A stretch of DNA of 64,000 nucleotides from Methanoculleus horonobensis (GTDB lineage: Archaea; Halobacteriota; Methanomicrobia; Methanomicrobiales; Methanoculleaceae), in assembly GCF_001602375.1 (NCBI RefSeq), contig NZ_BCNY01000015.1, forward strand, positions 824,736 through 888,735, in the 5' to 3' direction. Shown in pieces: positions 24,010 to 31,993 of the stretch. The notes beneath the pieces were generated by a model that saw only the letters and a program-made list of their open reading frames with translations, was not told the origin of the DNA and ran no database searches. Each line of letters starts with the position of its first letter. Position 1 is the stretch's first letter. Position numbers and translations under genes: made by a program.

Positions 24010-25341
24010 ATGCGCCATATTCCAGTGATTGTCGTCGCGGGAACCCACAGCGGCTGCGGCAAGACCACGCTTGCAAGCGGCCTGATGGCGGCGCTCGCCG
24101 CCCGGGGACTTGCCGTCCAGCCCTTCAAGGTGGGCCCGGACTTCATCGATCCCACCCACCATTCGGCTATCTGCGGCCGGACGTCCCGCAACCTCGACCC
24201 GTTCATGATGGGGGAGGCAGGGGTGCGGGAGACGTTCGTCCGTGCCTCTGCCGGGGCCGAGATCGCCGTCGTCGAGGGTGCGATGGGGCTCTTCGACGGG
24301 CTCGAAGGAACCGATACCGCGAGCACGGCGCACGTCGCAAAGATCCTCGATGCTCCGGTTCTTCTCGTGGTTGACGCAGGGGGCGCGTCACGGAGCGTCC
24401 ACGCCATGGTTCAGGGCTACGCAGGGTTCGATCCGGCCGTCCGGGTCGCCGGAACCATCTTCAACCGGATCGGGAGCCCCCGCCACCTTGCCATGATCCG
24501 GGAGACGAAGAGCCTCCCCATCTACGGGGGAATCCCGCGACGAAAGGATCTCGTGGTCGAAAGCCGGCATCTCGGGCTCGAGATGGCGGCCGAGACGGGG
24601 ATGATGGCGCGGTTCGGCGCAGTTGTCGAGGAGACGTGCGATCTACCCGGGATCATCGACCTCGCCCGGTCGGCCCCGCCCCTCCCGGCGCCGGCGGGGA
24701 CCCCCGCCCGGCCGGAGGGCGGGGTGCGGATCGGTGTCGCGAACGACGCGGCATTCTGTTTTTACTACGCGGACAACCTCGATACGCTCGTGCGGGCCGG
24801 GGCGGATCTGGTCTTCTTCTCGCCGATGACCGACCGGCTCCCGGACGTGGACGCCCTCTATCTCGGGGGCGGCTACCCGGAGCTCCACGCGGAAGCGCTC
24901 TCCTCATCCCGGTGCCGGGAAGACGTCCGCCGGGCGGCCGATGACGGGATGCCCATCTACGCCGAGTGCGGCGGGCTCGTCTATCTCACCGACCGGCTCA
25001 CGACCGATGAGGTCGATTACCCGATGGCCGGCGTCCTCCCGGCGGCGGCGGAGATGACTGGCCGTATCCAGGCCCTCGGGTACGTCGAGGCCCGGGTTTC
25101 CGGGTCTGCACCGCTCCTTGCCCCGGGCTCGGCCTTCCGCGGCCACGAGTACCACTATTCCCGGCTCGACTGTTCCCGTGATGCCCGGTTCGCCCTGGAA
25201 CTCCTCCGGGGGCGGGGTATCGACGGCGGCCGCGACGGGCTTACCGTGCAGAACACGATCGGGCAGTATACCCACGCTTATTTCCCGGACGGTTTCGCCG
25301 AGAGATTGGTCGAGGCGGCCGGAGCGTACCGGCGGACGTAA
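24010..25341 (+). CDS. cbiA: Cobyrinate a,c-diamide synthase
   Basis: 443 residues. N-terminal P-loop ATPase of the dethiobiotin synthase type (VAGTHSGCGKTTLASGL, FKVGPDFIDPTHH, VVEGAMGLFDG), and a C-terminal class I glutamine amidotransferase domain with nucleophile cysteine in IYAECGGLVYL and the late HEYHYS segment. It amidates the a and c side chains of cobyrinate with glutamine and ATP. Methanogens have a close relative, CfbB, for coenzyme F430; the position beside cbiMNQO favours CbiA, but sequence alone does not exclude CfbB. The start at 24010 follows a short leader. Confidence 0.9.
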   Translation: MRHIPVIVVAGTHSGCGKTTLASGLMAALAARGLAVQPFKVGPDFIDPTHHSAICGRTSRNLDPFMMGEAGVRETFVRASAGAEIAVVEGAMGLFDGLEGTDTASTAHVAKILDAPVLLVVDAGGASRSVHAMVQGYAGFDPAVRVAGTIFNRIGSPRHLAMIRETKSLPIYGGIPRRKDLVVESRHLGLEMAAETGMMARFGAVVEETCDLPGIIDLARSAPPLPAPAGTPARPEGGVRIGVANDAAFCFYYADNLDTLVRAGADLVFFSPMTDRLPDVDALYLGGGYPELHAEALSSSRCREDVRRAADDGMPIYAECGGLVYLTDRLTTDEVDYPMAGVLPAAAEMTGRIQALGYVEARVSGSAPLLAPGSAFRGHEYHYSRLDCSRDARFALELLRGRGIDGGRDGLTVQNTIGQYTHAYFPDGFAERLVEAAGAYRRT

Positions 25342-25382
25342 GGGGATGCTGCTCCCCTACGGCCGCCGGCGCAAAAAAAGTT

Positions 25383-25982
25383 TCAGGGGGTGACGATGAT
25401 CGTCCCGGTGATCCCGGTCGTCTGCGACTGGTAGGTGTAGTTGTCTGCGGCGTTGAAGGTGTAACTATAGGAGTCGCCCGGCGCAAGCAATCCGGAGTCG
25501 AAGAACCCCGTTGCCCCGGTCGCCGATACGGTCTGGTTTGAGGACGCGTCGTTGGTCCATCCCACCGTGGTGCCGACAGGTACGGTGAGCATGTCGGGCA
25601 CGTACCCGCTTTCGGTGATGGAGACGGTCTCGTCAGCGACGAGGGCCGCCGGCGTTCCCGGCGGGGTTTCGGTCACTCCCGCGGCAACGGTCGTTGTGGT
25701 TGCTGCCGGTGTCTCCGTCCCCATCGGGGTCTCCGTTGTCATCGTGGTTGTGGTTGCCGCCGGCGTTTCTGTCTCCATCGGTGTCTCGGTCTCCATCGGA
25801 GTCTCCGTCTCCATTGGGGTCTCTGTCATTGCCGGCGTCTCCTCTTCTGTCTCCATCGGGGTCTCGGTGAGTCCCGGTGTCGTACCGGGTGTCACCGTCT
25901 CGTTGCCCGCTGGCTGCACACATCCTGCAATCATGATGCTCGCAATGACCATGAGAGCAAGGATACCAAACATCCTCTTCAT
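25383..25982 (-). CDS. Lipoprotein with Thr/Glu-Pro linker and cupredoxin-like domain lacking copper ligands
   Basis: 199 residues. Signal peptide with lipobox (MIAGC, Cys20), so anchored at the outer face of the membrane. Residues about 28-105 are a threonine-rich linker of repeated METETP/AATTTT units, probably glycosylated. Residues about 110-199 follow the plastocyanin/cupredoxin pattern (GYVPDMLTVPVGTTVGWTNDA, FFDSGLLAPGDSYSYTF, NYTYQ...GTIIV). The four copper ligands expected in such a domain (His after the W-N-D strand, then C-x2-H-x2-M near the end) are replaced: SSNQTVS and YTYQSQTTGITG contain no His, Cys or Met. It is likely a copper-free structural or binding domain. A TTTATC TATA-like box lies about 30 bases upstream of the start. 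Confidence 0.8.
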   Translation of the reverse strand: MKRMFGILALMVIASIMIAGCVQPAGNETVTPGTTPGLTETPMETEEETPAMTETPMETETPMETETPMETETPAATTTTMTTETPMGTETPAATTTTVAAGVTETPPGTPAALVADETVSITESGYVPDMLTVPVGTTVGWTNDASSNQTVSATGATGFFDSGLLAPGDSYSYTFNAADNYTYQSQTTGITGTIIVTP

Positions 25983-26221
25983 GTGGTGGACGATGCGTCT
26001 TGGCGTAGATAAACTTTACCCCTTGCCTGAAAACCGAAATGCAAGGCGTAAAACGGACGTAGCAGCGCCACGCCCGGTGATACCGGCATCGGAGTTTTCG
26101 GAAAAAGGCTCCGGTCAAAAGGGCCCCTGAAGGCTTCTATACAATCTAACAGGGGTTTTTCGGAACGTATTGGGAGCCGCAACGCATCATCCGGATCGTG
26201 CCGGGGCCGGCGGCCGTCCGG

Positions 26222-26575
26222 TCAACCCGCGGTGCTGTCGTCCTCCCATAGGCCGAGCTGGTTTTGCTCGGTATCCTCGAAGATGGTGAAGTACCCCCGG
26301 CCGGGTACCGGTCTCTTCGCAACAACGACCACTCCTCCGGCCCTTTCGATCCGGGCCGCATACTCCTCGATGGAAGGGACGCCGATGAAGACCGTCACCG
26401 CCTCGCCCGGCCGGGCCCGCGGGAAGATTTCGCCGTCTACTCCTCCGGTCGTCACCAGAAAGGCGCTTTCCATCCCCGGAAACGGTTCTACCGTCCAGGC
26501 AAAGACCGCCTCGTAGAAGGCCCGCGCCCGCTCGGTCTCGGCGGCCGGTATATTGAACCAGGTGATCGTCGGCAT
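26222..26575 (-). CDS. VOC-family (glyoxalase/bleomycin resistance-like) protein
   Basis: 117 residues from the ATG at 26575; a longer open frame exists upstream but reads as the shadow of two plus-strand genes. Landmarks of the VOC fold: ITWFNIPAAETERARAFYEAVFAWT at the start, FIGVPSIEEYAARIERAGG in the middle, and YFTIFEDTEQNQLGLWE at the end. Metal-dependent small-molecule chemistry is typical, but the substrate cannot be read from sequence. Divergent from the aldo/keto reductase gene. Confidence 0.85.
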   Translation of the reverse strand: MPTITWFNIPAAETERARAFYEAVFAWTVEPFPGMESAFLVTTGGVDGEIFPRARPGEAVTVFIGVPSIEEYAARIERAGGVVVVAKRPVPGRGYFTIFEDTEQNQLGLWEDDSTAG

Positions 26576-26640
26576 ATGCCTACCTCGGGCCCCCGACGAC
26601 GGCCGGCCGCATAACCCTTTCCCCGGTTCCGTGCTCAAAA

Positions 26641-26649
26641 TTTTTATAC
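26641..26649 (+). promoter_or_regulatory. TATA box for aldo/keto reductase
   Basis: TTTTTATAC lies about 24-31 bases before the ATG at 26672, which places the predicted transcript start almost at that ATG. The upstream in-frame GTG at 26663 would lie before the transcript start, so 26672 is preferred and the mRNA is likely near-leaderless. Confidence 0.55.
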
Positions 26650-26671
26650 GCGAGCCTGGATAGTGTGGCCC

Positions 26672-27520
26672 ATGGCGGGGCTCACGAAGCAGAGGTTCGG
26701 AAAGACGGGACGCGAGGTCACCCGGGTGGGCCTCGGAGGAGAGGGCATTCTCAGGACATACGGGCAGCATGCCGGGGCAAACGCTGTCATCATGGAAGCG
26801 CTTGATCAGGGGATCACCTACTTCGACTCGGCAAAGGTCTACGCCGGGAGCGAGGAGTACTACGGCGAGGTCTGGCGGAACCGCCCCGACCTCCGGGAAC
26901 CGGTCTTCCAGGCAAGCAAGTCGGCGTGTCGGGGACACGCGGACGCCGAGACGGACCTTCAAGAGACTCTCCAGAGGATGGGCATCGAGACCCTCGACCT
27001 CTGGCAGATCCACGATATCCGGTCTTTCCCCGATATACGGGAGGTTGAAGGGCCGTCCGGTGCGCTCGAGGCGTTTATCGAGGCGCGGGAGTCCGGCGTC
27101 GTCCGGCATATCGGGGTGACGGGGCATCACGACCCGGACGTCCTCGCACACGCGGTCGAGAACTGGCCGGTCGACGCCGTGATGATGCCCGTAAACCCCG
27201 TTGAGGGGGCGCTCGGGGGGTTTCTCGATGGGGTGCTCACGACCGCGAGGGCGCAGGGGGTCGCGGTCATCGGGATGAAGGTGCTCGGCGGGTCGAACTA
27301 CCTCGTCCCCGATGCCGGGGTGACGCCTGAGGTTCTTGTCCGATACGCCCTCGCACAGGAGATCTCCGTCGCGATCGTCGGCTGCTCGACGCCCGCGGAG
27401 GTGCAGGCGCTTGCCGCTGCCGGCCGGAGCGGCCCTCTGCCCGACGACGAGGCGGCGGCGCTCGTCGAGGCGTTCCGGCCCCATGCCCGCGAGCTTGCCT
27501 ACTATCGCGGAATCCGGTGA
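26672..27520 (+). CDS. Aldo/keto reductase family protein
   Basis: About 282 residues. TIM-barrel AKR landmarks: RFGKTGREVTRVGLGGEGILR, the catalytic Asp/Tyr region YFDSAKVYAGSEEYYGEVW, LDLWQIHDIRS (replacing the usual Y-x-x-H), HIGVTGHHDPDVL and late CSTPAEVQALA. NAD(P)H-dependent reduction of a carbonyl is expected; substrate unknown. There is no C-terminal 4Fe-4S extension like that in many methanogen AKR fusions. Start choice is explained at the TATA entry. Confidence 0.88.
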   Translation: MAGLTKQRFGKTGREVTRVGLGGEGILRTYGQHAGANAVIMEALDQGITYFDSAKVYAGSEEYYGEVWRNRPDLREPVFQASKSACRGHADAETDLQETLQRMGIETLDLWQIHDIRSFPDIREVEGPSGALEAFIEARESGVVRHIGVTGHHDPDVLAHAVENWPVDAVMMPVNPVEGALGGFLDGVLTTARAQGVAVIGMKVLGGSNYLVPDAGVTPEVLVRYALAQEISVAIVGCSTPAEVQALAAAGRSGPLPDDEAAALVEAFRPHARELAYYRGIR

Positions 27521-27613
27521 GGCGGCCCCGGCAAAATCTTCTTCTGCAACCGATATAACCCGGCGGCGCGAACCTACGAAGGAGAGCAGTTCTCTATAGG
27601 GAGATGAGTCAGC

Positions 27614-28825
27614 ATGACGACCGAAAGACCGCATCGGCTCCGCACCTTCCGGAGCCGTATCGCCGCATCGCCGGACGCGATCCTCGTGCTGGTCGTGCTC
27701 GTCATCTTCATGGACATGCTGATCTACGGTCTCCTCATCCCGGTCTTCCCCCAGTATGCCCCCCGGCTCGGTGTGGGAGAATCGGTCATCGGGATCATCT
27801 TCGGGATCTACGCCGCCATGCTCCTCCTCTTCTCCATCCCGATGGGCCTCCTCTCCGACCGGGTGGGCCGCCGCCATCTCATCGTCGCCGGGATGCTTCT
27901 CCTTGCTCTCGCGACGGCTCTCTTCGGTTTCTCGACCACGATCACCCACCTGATCGCCGCCCGGATGGTTCAGGGGGTCTCGGCCGCGGCCACCTGGTCG
28001 GCGGGGCTTGCGCTCCTCGCCGACACCTGCGAACCCGCCCGGCTCGGGGAGAAGATGGGCGTCGCGCTCTCGGCGGTCGGGGTCGGGACGATCCTCGGGC
28101 CGGTCGCCGGCGGGCTGCTCTTTGAGTATGCGGGCTACACCACCACCTTCCTCGTCCCGGCAGTGCTGGCGGCCGCTGTCGGCCTCGCGGTCCTCGCAAT
28201 ACCGGTGCGCACCTGCAGGCGGGAGAGCGGCCCGCACCGCTCCTCGATGCTGCCCCGGGGCGCCCTCCTCCCGCTCGGAGCCTGTTCGGTCGTGATCGTC
28301 GCGGTCTCCGGGACGTACGGCGTCTTCGACCCCTATCTCCCGGTTTACCTGCATGCGGTCTTCGCCGCGTCCCCGGCGACGATCGGGGTCGTCTTTGCGG
28401 TTCTGGCGGTTGCGGCCATCCTCGCCCAGCCGGCTGCAGGAAGGATCTACGACCGGTACGGCGGCAGCCGCTACCTCATCGGCGGCGGCCTTCTCCTCGC
28501 GGGGGGTGCGACTGTCGCCGCCATGCAGGCGGGCTCTCTCCCGCTCACCGCCGCCGCCGTCTTCGTGCTGGGGGTCGCGCTGAGCTGCGCCCTGGTGCCG
28601 ACGATGCCGCTCCTCGCCGATATCTACCGCGACCGCGGCTCGCAGGGCGCCGCATACGGCATGTACAACACTTTCTTCGCCGTAGGGCTCTCGGCAGGGC
28701 CGTTTGCAGGAGCCGTCCTCGCGGGCCGGTGGCCGCTGCCGGCGATCTTCCTCGGGCTGGCGGCGTTCCTCGGGGTTATGGGAATCCTGAGCGGGCTTGC
28801 CTTCGGGAGACTTACGCAACGGTGA
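27614..28825 (+). CDS. Major facilitator superfamily transporter
   Basis: 403 residues and about 12 membrane segments. The loop motif GLLSDRVGRRHLIVAGM (MFS motif A, near residue 77) and the corresponding loop QPAAGRIYDRYGGSRYLIGGG in the second half identify it; GVGTILGPVAGG resembles motif C of drug exporters. It is probably a DHA1-type efflux pump, but the substrate is not shown. A GGGAGATGAG motif precedes the ATG. The CPBP gene follows after 12 bases, probably cotranscribed. Confidence 0.9.
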   Translation: MTTERPHRLRTFRSRIAASPDAILVLVVLVIFMDMLIYGLLIPVFPQYAPRLGVGESVIGIIFGIYAAMLLLFSIPMGLLSDRVGRRHLIVAGMLLLALATALFGFSTTITHLIAARMVQGVSAAATWSAGLALLADTCEPARLGEKMGVALSAVGVGTILGPVAGGLLFEYAGYTTTFLVPAVLAAAVGLAVLAIPVRTCRRESGPHRSSMLPRGALLPLGACSVVIVAVSGTYGVFDPYLPVYLHAVFAASPATIGVVFAVLAVAAILAQPAAGRIYDRYGGSRYLIGGGLLLAGGATVAAMQAGSLPLTAAAVFVLGVALSCALVPTMPLLADIYRDRGSQGAAYGMYNTFFAVGLSAGPFAGAVLAGRWPLPAIFLGLAAFLGVMGILSGLAFGRLTQR

Positions 28826-28837
28826 GATACGTTCTTG

Positions 28838-30007
28838 ATGCCACCGGTTGATGGTATTCCAATGTTACCGGAGTTCTTCCGTCGGTACGCACCCGAACTG
28901 CTGATCGCCTTCTTCGGCCTCATCTTTCTGGTTGGGGCCTTCTGCGGGATCGGCGGGGAAGCAGGAGCGTTCCTCACCTCGGCGCTCGATGTGGCGCTCT
29001 TCGTCATCCTTGCCATGCTTGTGTATCTCGCAACCCGGCACCCTGCGTTCCGGTGGATCGCCGTCTTCTGGCTCCTGATCATGGTGGCCGGGCTTGCGGC
29101 CCTCGCGGTGGGGTTCGGGGCGATAGCGATCCTGCCGGCCGAGATGCTCGAGACTGAGGAGATCGATCCGGAGACGGTCGACCTTGCTATGGCCGTGGAA
29201 ATTGCGCTTCTCCTCCTCGGCGCCCTCGTCGCGGGATTTGCAAGCCTCGTCGGGCTTTCACGCCGGTTCAGGGTATGGCTCGCGGGGTATCTCCCGTTCG
29301 ACCCTGACTCGCTCCTCCATACGGTCGCGCTCGTGGTCATCCTCGCCATGATCCTCATCCCTCCCATACCGCTCCTTGTCACGGGTGTTCCGCCCTTCCT
29401 CTCGGAGCAGTTCCTCGGCCTCCTGCTTGAGTCCGGGGATCTGCTCGCGAACACCGTCACGCTGGATGCCTATACCCTCTTCTGGACGCTCGTCGGCTCG
29501 TTCTTCATCGCCGGGGCGTTCGTCTGGCGGACGGGGCGCGAGACCCTGGAGCGGCTCGGCCTCGTCCGCCCGACGGGCCGGCAGGTTGTTCTCGCCGTCG
29601 TCGCGGCTCTCGCGCTCGTCGCCGCCTTCCACTTCATCGACCTGGCGCTCGCCATGCTTATGGGCTGGCTCGGCATCCCGGTCACCGACGAGGATGCCGT
29701 CAACCTGCTCTTTGCCGGCGCGCTCACGCTCCCCGGGGTCATCATGGCATCCGTCGCGGCGGGGTTCGGCGAGGAGGTGAGCATCCGCGGCCTGCTCCAG
29801 CCCCGGTTCGGCATCCTCCTCCCGGCACTCCTCTTCGCGTCGCTTCATGCGTTCCAGTACAGCTGGGACGGCCTCGTCTCGGTCTTCTTTGCGGGGATTA
29901 TATTCGCCTATATCCGGCGGTATACGAACACAACGACGTCGGCGATCACGCACACCGTCTACGACCTGGTGCTCTTCTCGATGATGCTGGTCGGGATGTC
30001 GATCTGA
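28838..30007 (+). CDS. CPBP-family intramembrane protease
   Basis: About 389 residues with roughly ten hydrophobic segments. The C-terminal 120 residues carry the CPBP (Abi/Rce1-like) motifs: GFGEEVSIRGLLQPRF (E-E-x3-R-G), LFASLHAFQYSW (F-x3-H) and AITHTVYDL (H-x3-D/N). The active-site glutamates and histidines act inside the membrane to cut a peptide or lipidated protein. The long N-terminal membrane part is less conserved. It follows the MFS gene closely. Substrate unknown. Confidence 0.85.
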   Translation: MPPVDGIPMLPEFFRRYAPELLIAFFGLIFLVGAFCGIGGEAGAFLTSALDVALFVILAMLVYLATRHPAFRWIAVFWLLIMVAGLAALAVGFGAIAILPAEMLETEEIDPETVDLAMAVEIALLLLGALVAGFASLVGLSRRFRVWLAGYLPFDPDSLLHTVALVVILAMILIPPIPLLVTGVPPFLSEQFLGLLLESGDLLANTVTLDAYTLFWTLVGSFFIAGAFVWRTGRETLERLGLVRPTGRQVVLAVVAALALVAAFHFIDLALAMLMGWLGIPVTDEDAVNLLFAGALTLPGVIMASVAAGFGEEVSIRGLLQPRFGILLPALLFASLHAFQYSWDGLVSVFFAGIIFAYIRRYTNTTTSAITHTVYDLVLFSMMLVGMSI

Positions 30008-30250
30008 GGAGCAGAACACCTATTTTTTCCAGCACGTCAGTGTTTGCTGTGCACACTTGATCGGTGGCCAGCTTCCACCGCGACGGTCAGAAGTTGGTCG
30101 CCGGACCAATTCAAAATAGCACGGCCTCTTCCAACTCGAAGCAAGGAGAGAGTTTTTTTTCTGTCGGAGGTATCCCGTATTTACGCTGCACGCCGAAAGA
30201 CTCGGTATACTCTCTTGAATGCCGATCGAAGTTCATGAAAAACAAGAAGC

Positions 30251-30336
30251 GCTGAGGGGGAGATTTGAACTCCCGAGGGGCTCAACGCCCCACGGGCTTT
30301 CCAGGCCCGCGCCCTACCGGTCTAGACTACCTCAGC
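30251..30336 (-). tRNA. tRNA-Ser(GGA)
   Basis: Read on the minus strand, acceptor GCTGAGG pairs with CCTCAGC, the anticodon loop CTGGAAA carries GGA, a long variable arm is present (type II), and the T arm has GTTCAAATC. No intron and no encoded CCA. It lies upstream of cbf5 on the other side of a 37-base gap, on the same strand. Confidence 0.95.
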
Positions 30337-30373
30337 AATGTGCATCATTAGTTGGCGGTGTATTCTATTAATA

Positions 30374-31282
30374 TTAGCTCTTGGCGTGCGCTTTCCAGCC
30401 GCGGGGATAGGTGCCGGGCTGCATCAGGATGGTGGTGGGCGCGACGACGAACCCCGGTTCCCCGGGCTTCAGCGCCGACGAATTGACGAGGCCCTTCCCG
30501 AGCCCGACGAGTTCGCCGCGCTCGGTCACGATCGCGACCGTCTCGCCCTTTGCAAACCCGCCTTCCTTCCCGACGACCCCGACCCCGGCGAGCACCGCAC
30601 CGTGGCAGACGGCGTCGACGGCGGTGTCGCGGACGACGACCTTCGCGAGATCGGCGACGGCGGTCGCCGGGGGGAGGATCATCCCCTGCAGGGGTTCAGG
30701 GTTGCCCTCCCGGGCGGTTGCAGCGGCATCGGCGAGTTCGTGGAGCGTGACGACAGCGGTCTCGTCAAACGATCCCGAGCGTATCCTCCTGAGTTCCGCC
30801 ATGTGGGCGCAGACCCCGAGCGCGTAGCCCAGGTGAACGCAGAGCGTCCGGATGTAAGTCCCGGCGTCGCACCTGACCCGGAAGAGGACGAGCCTGCCGT
30901 CCATATCCAGGATCTCGATCTCCTGGATCTTCCTGATCCGGAGGTTTCGTTTCACCGCGCTCTTTCTCGGCGGGCGCTGGTATATCCGGCCGGTGAACTC
31001 CTCTGCCACCCGCTCCACGGCCTCCCGGGAGGCGTCGCCGTGAAGACGCATCAGGCAGACGTACTCTTTGTTGTGCGAGAGGAGGACGGGGGCGAGCCGG
31101 ACCGCGCCGCCGAACATGACGATGAGCACCCCGGAGACCTGCGGGTCGAGCGTTCCGGCGTGGCCCACCCGGCGCCCGAGGATATCCCCGACCCAGGCGG
31201 TCACCTGATGGCTGCTTGGTCCACGGGGCTTGTCGACGACGACGATCCCGGATTCCGGGATGAAATAATCCTGGTCGGTCAT
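30374..31282 (-). CDS. cbf5: H/ACA RNP pseudouridine synthase Cbf5
   Basis: 302 residues. TruB-type catalytic core: GIVVVDKPRGPSSHQV, VGHAGTLDPQVSGVL with the catalytic aspartate, KEYVCLMRLHG, and DAGTYIRTLCVHLG. The last 80 residues form a PUA domain (LAKVVVRDTAVDAVCHGAVL, ETVAIVTERGELVGLGKG). With L7Ae, Nop10, Gar1 and guide RNA it makes rRNA pseudouridines and also U55 in tRNA. hemD follows four bases downstream on the same strand. Confidence 0.95.
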   Translation of the reverse strand: MTDQDYFIPESGIVVVDKPRGPSSHQVTAWVGDILGRRVGHAGTLDPQVSGVLIVMFGGAVRLAPVLLSHNKEYVCLMRLHGDASREAVERVAEEFTGRIYQRPPRKSAVKRNLRIRKIQEIEILDMDGRLVLFRVRCDAGTYIRTLCVHLGYALGVCAHMAELRRIRSGSFDETAVVTLHELADAAATAREGNPEPLQGMILPPATAVADLAKVVVRDTAVDAVCHGAVLAGVGVVGKEGGFAKGETVAIVTERGELVGLGKGLVNSSALKPGEPGFVVAPTTILMQPGTYPRGWKAHAKS

Positions 31283-31286
31283 CTCC

Positions 31287-31967
31287 TCACCTGCCTTCCA
31301 TGTAGTGGTTCAGCGCCTCAAGCGTTCCCGCAAGCGATCCGTCCCCGGTGACCGCCGGGGGATGCCCGCCGGCCCGCATGGCATCGGCGGTGATCTCGCC
31401 GATGGCGACGAGGAGCAGGTCGTCGCGGGGCTGCCAGCGGGCTTCCCGGTAGGACATGGCGCTCGTGAAGAGGACGGCGTCGGCGGCGTCAAGCGCGAGT
31501 TTCACACCCGTGGGGATGAGGGCGTAGACCCGCTCCTCCCGGACCGTTCCCCCGGCCGCGGCGATCGCCTCAAGAAGACCCGGGTTCGGGACGTCGGCCC
31601 GCGGGATGCCGACCGTCCGGCCGCGGAGCCAGTCCCCGAGGTAGGGGACGAAGTCCCGGGAGTAGAACGTGGGGAGAACCTCCGCCTCGATCCCGAACCC
31701 CCTGAGGACTTCGGCGGTCTTCGGCCCGATCGCGATCACCCGCGGCCACCGCTCGAGTTTCGGCCCGACGACCGCGGCGGGGAGGGCGCTTGAGAAGAAG
31801 AGGCAGTCGAACTCGCCGCGGTGGACGGCCTCGACGAACGTATCGACCCGGTCGGGCCGGAGCTCCGCCCGGAGCGGCGAGACCGTGTAGCAGTCGTGAC
31901 CATACGTAGCGCAGAGGGCGTGGTCTCCCGCCGCCTTGTTCTCGAGCCGGGTGATGGCGATCTTCAT
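31287..31967 (-). CDS. hemD: Uroporphyrinogen-III synthase
   Basis: About 226 residues from the ATG at 31967 (MKIAITRLENKA); the open frame extends 16 codons further but without protein-like sequence. The two-lobed HemD fold is recognised from CLFFSSALPAAVVG, VIAIGPKTAEVLRGFGIEAEVLP, and the mirrored second half VLFTSAMSYREA and LLVAIGEITADAMRAGG. The enzyme closes hydroxymethylbilane with ring D inversion to uroporphyrinogen III, the common precursor of siroheme, cobalamin and F430, all needed here. Operon partner of cbf5. Confidence 0.88.
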   Translation of the reverse strand: MKIAITRLENKAAGDHALCATYGHDCYTVSPLRAELRPDRVDTFVEAVHRGEFDCLFFSSALPAAVVGPKLERWPRVIAIGPKTAEVLRGFGIEAEVLPTFYSRDFVPYLGDWLRGRTVGIPRADVPNPGLLEAIAAAGGTVREERVYALIPTGVKLALDAADAVLFTSAMSYREARWQPRDDLLLVAIGEITADAMRAGGHPPAVTGDGSLAGTLEALNHYMEGR

Positions 31968-31993
31968 CGCTACAACCTTCGTCCCGGAGGAAT

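Noticed and set aside
26576..28819. 750-codon open frame upstream of the VOC gene on the minus strand
   Set aside because: It is the antisense shadow of the aldo/keto reductase and MFS genes, with charged low-complexity translation typical of GC-rich genomes.
30044..30250. Small gene between the CPBP protease and tRNA-Ser
   Set aside because: Frames are short, lack ribosome sites and protein-like composition; treated as plain intergenic sequence.
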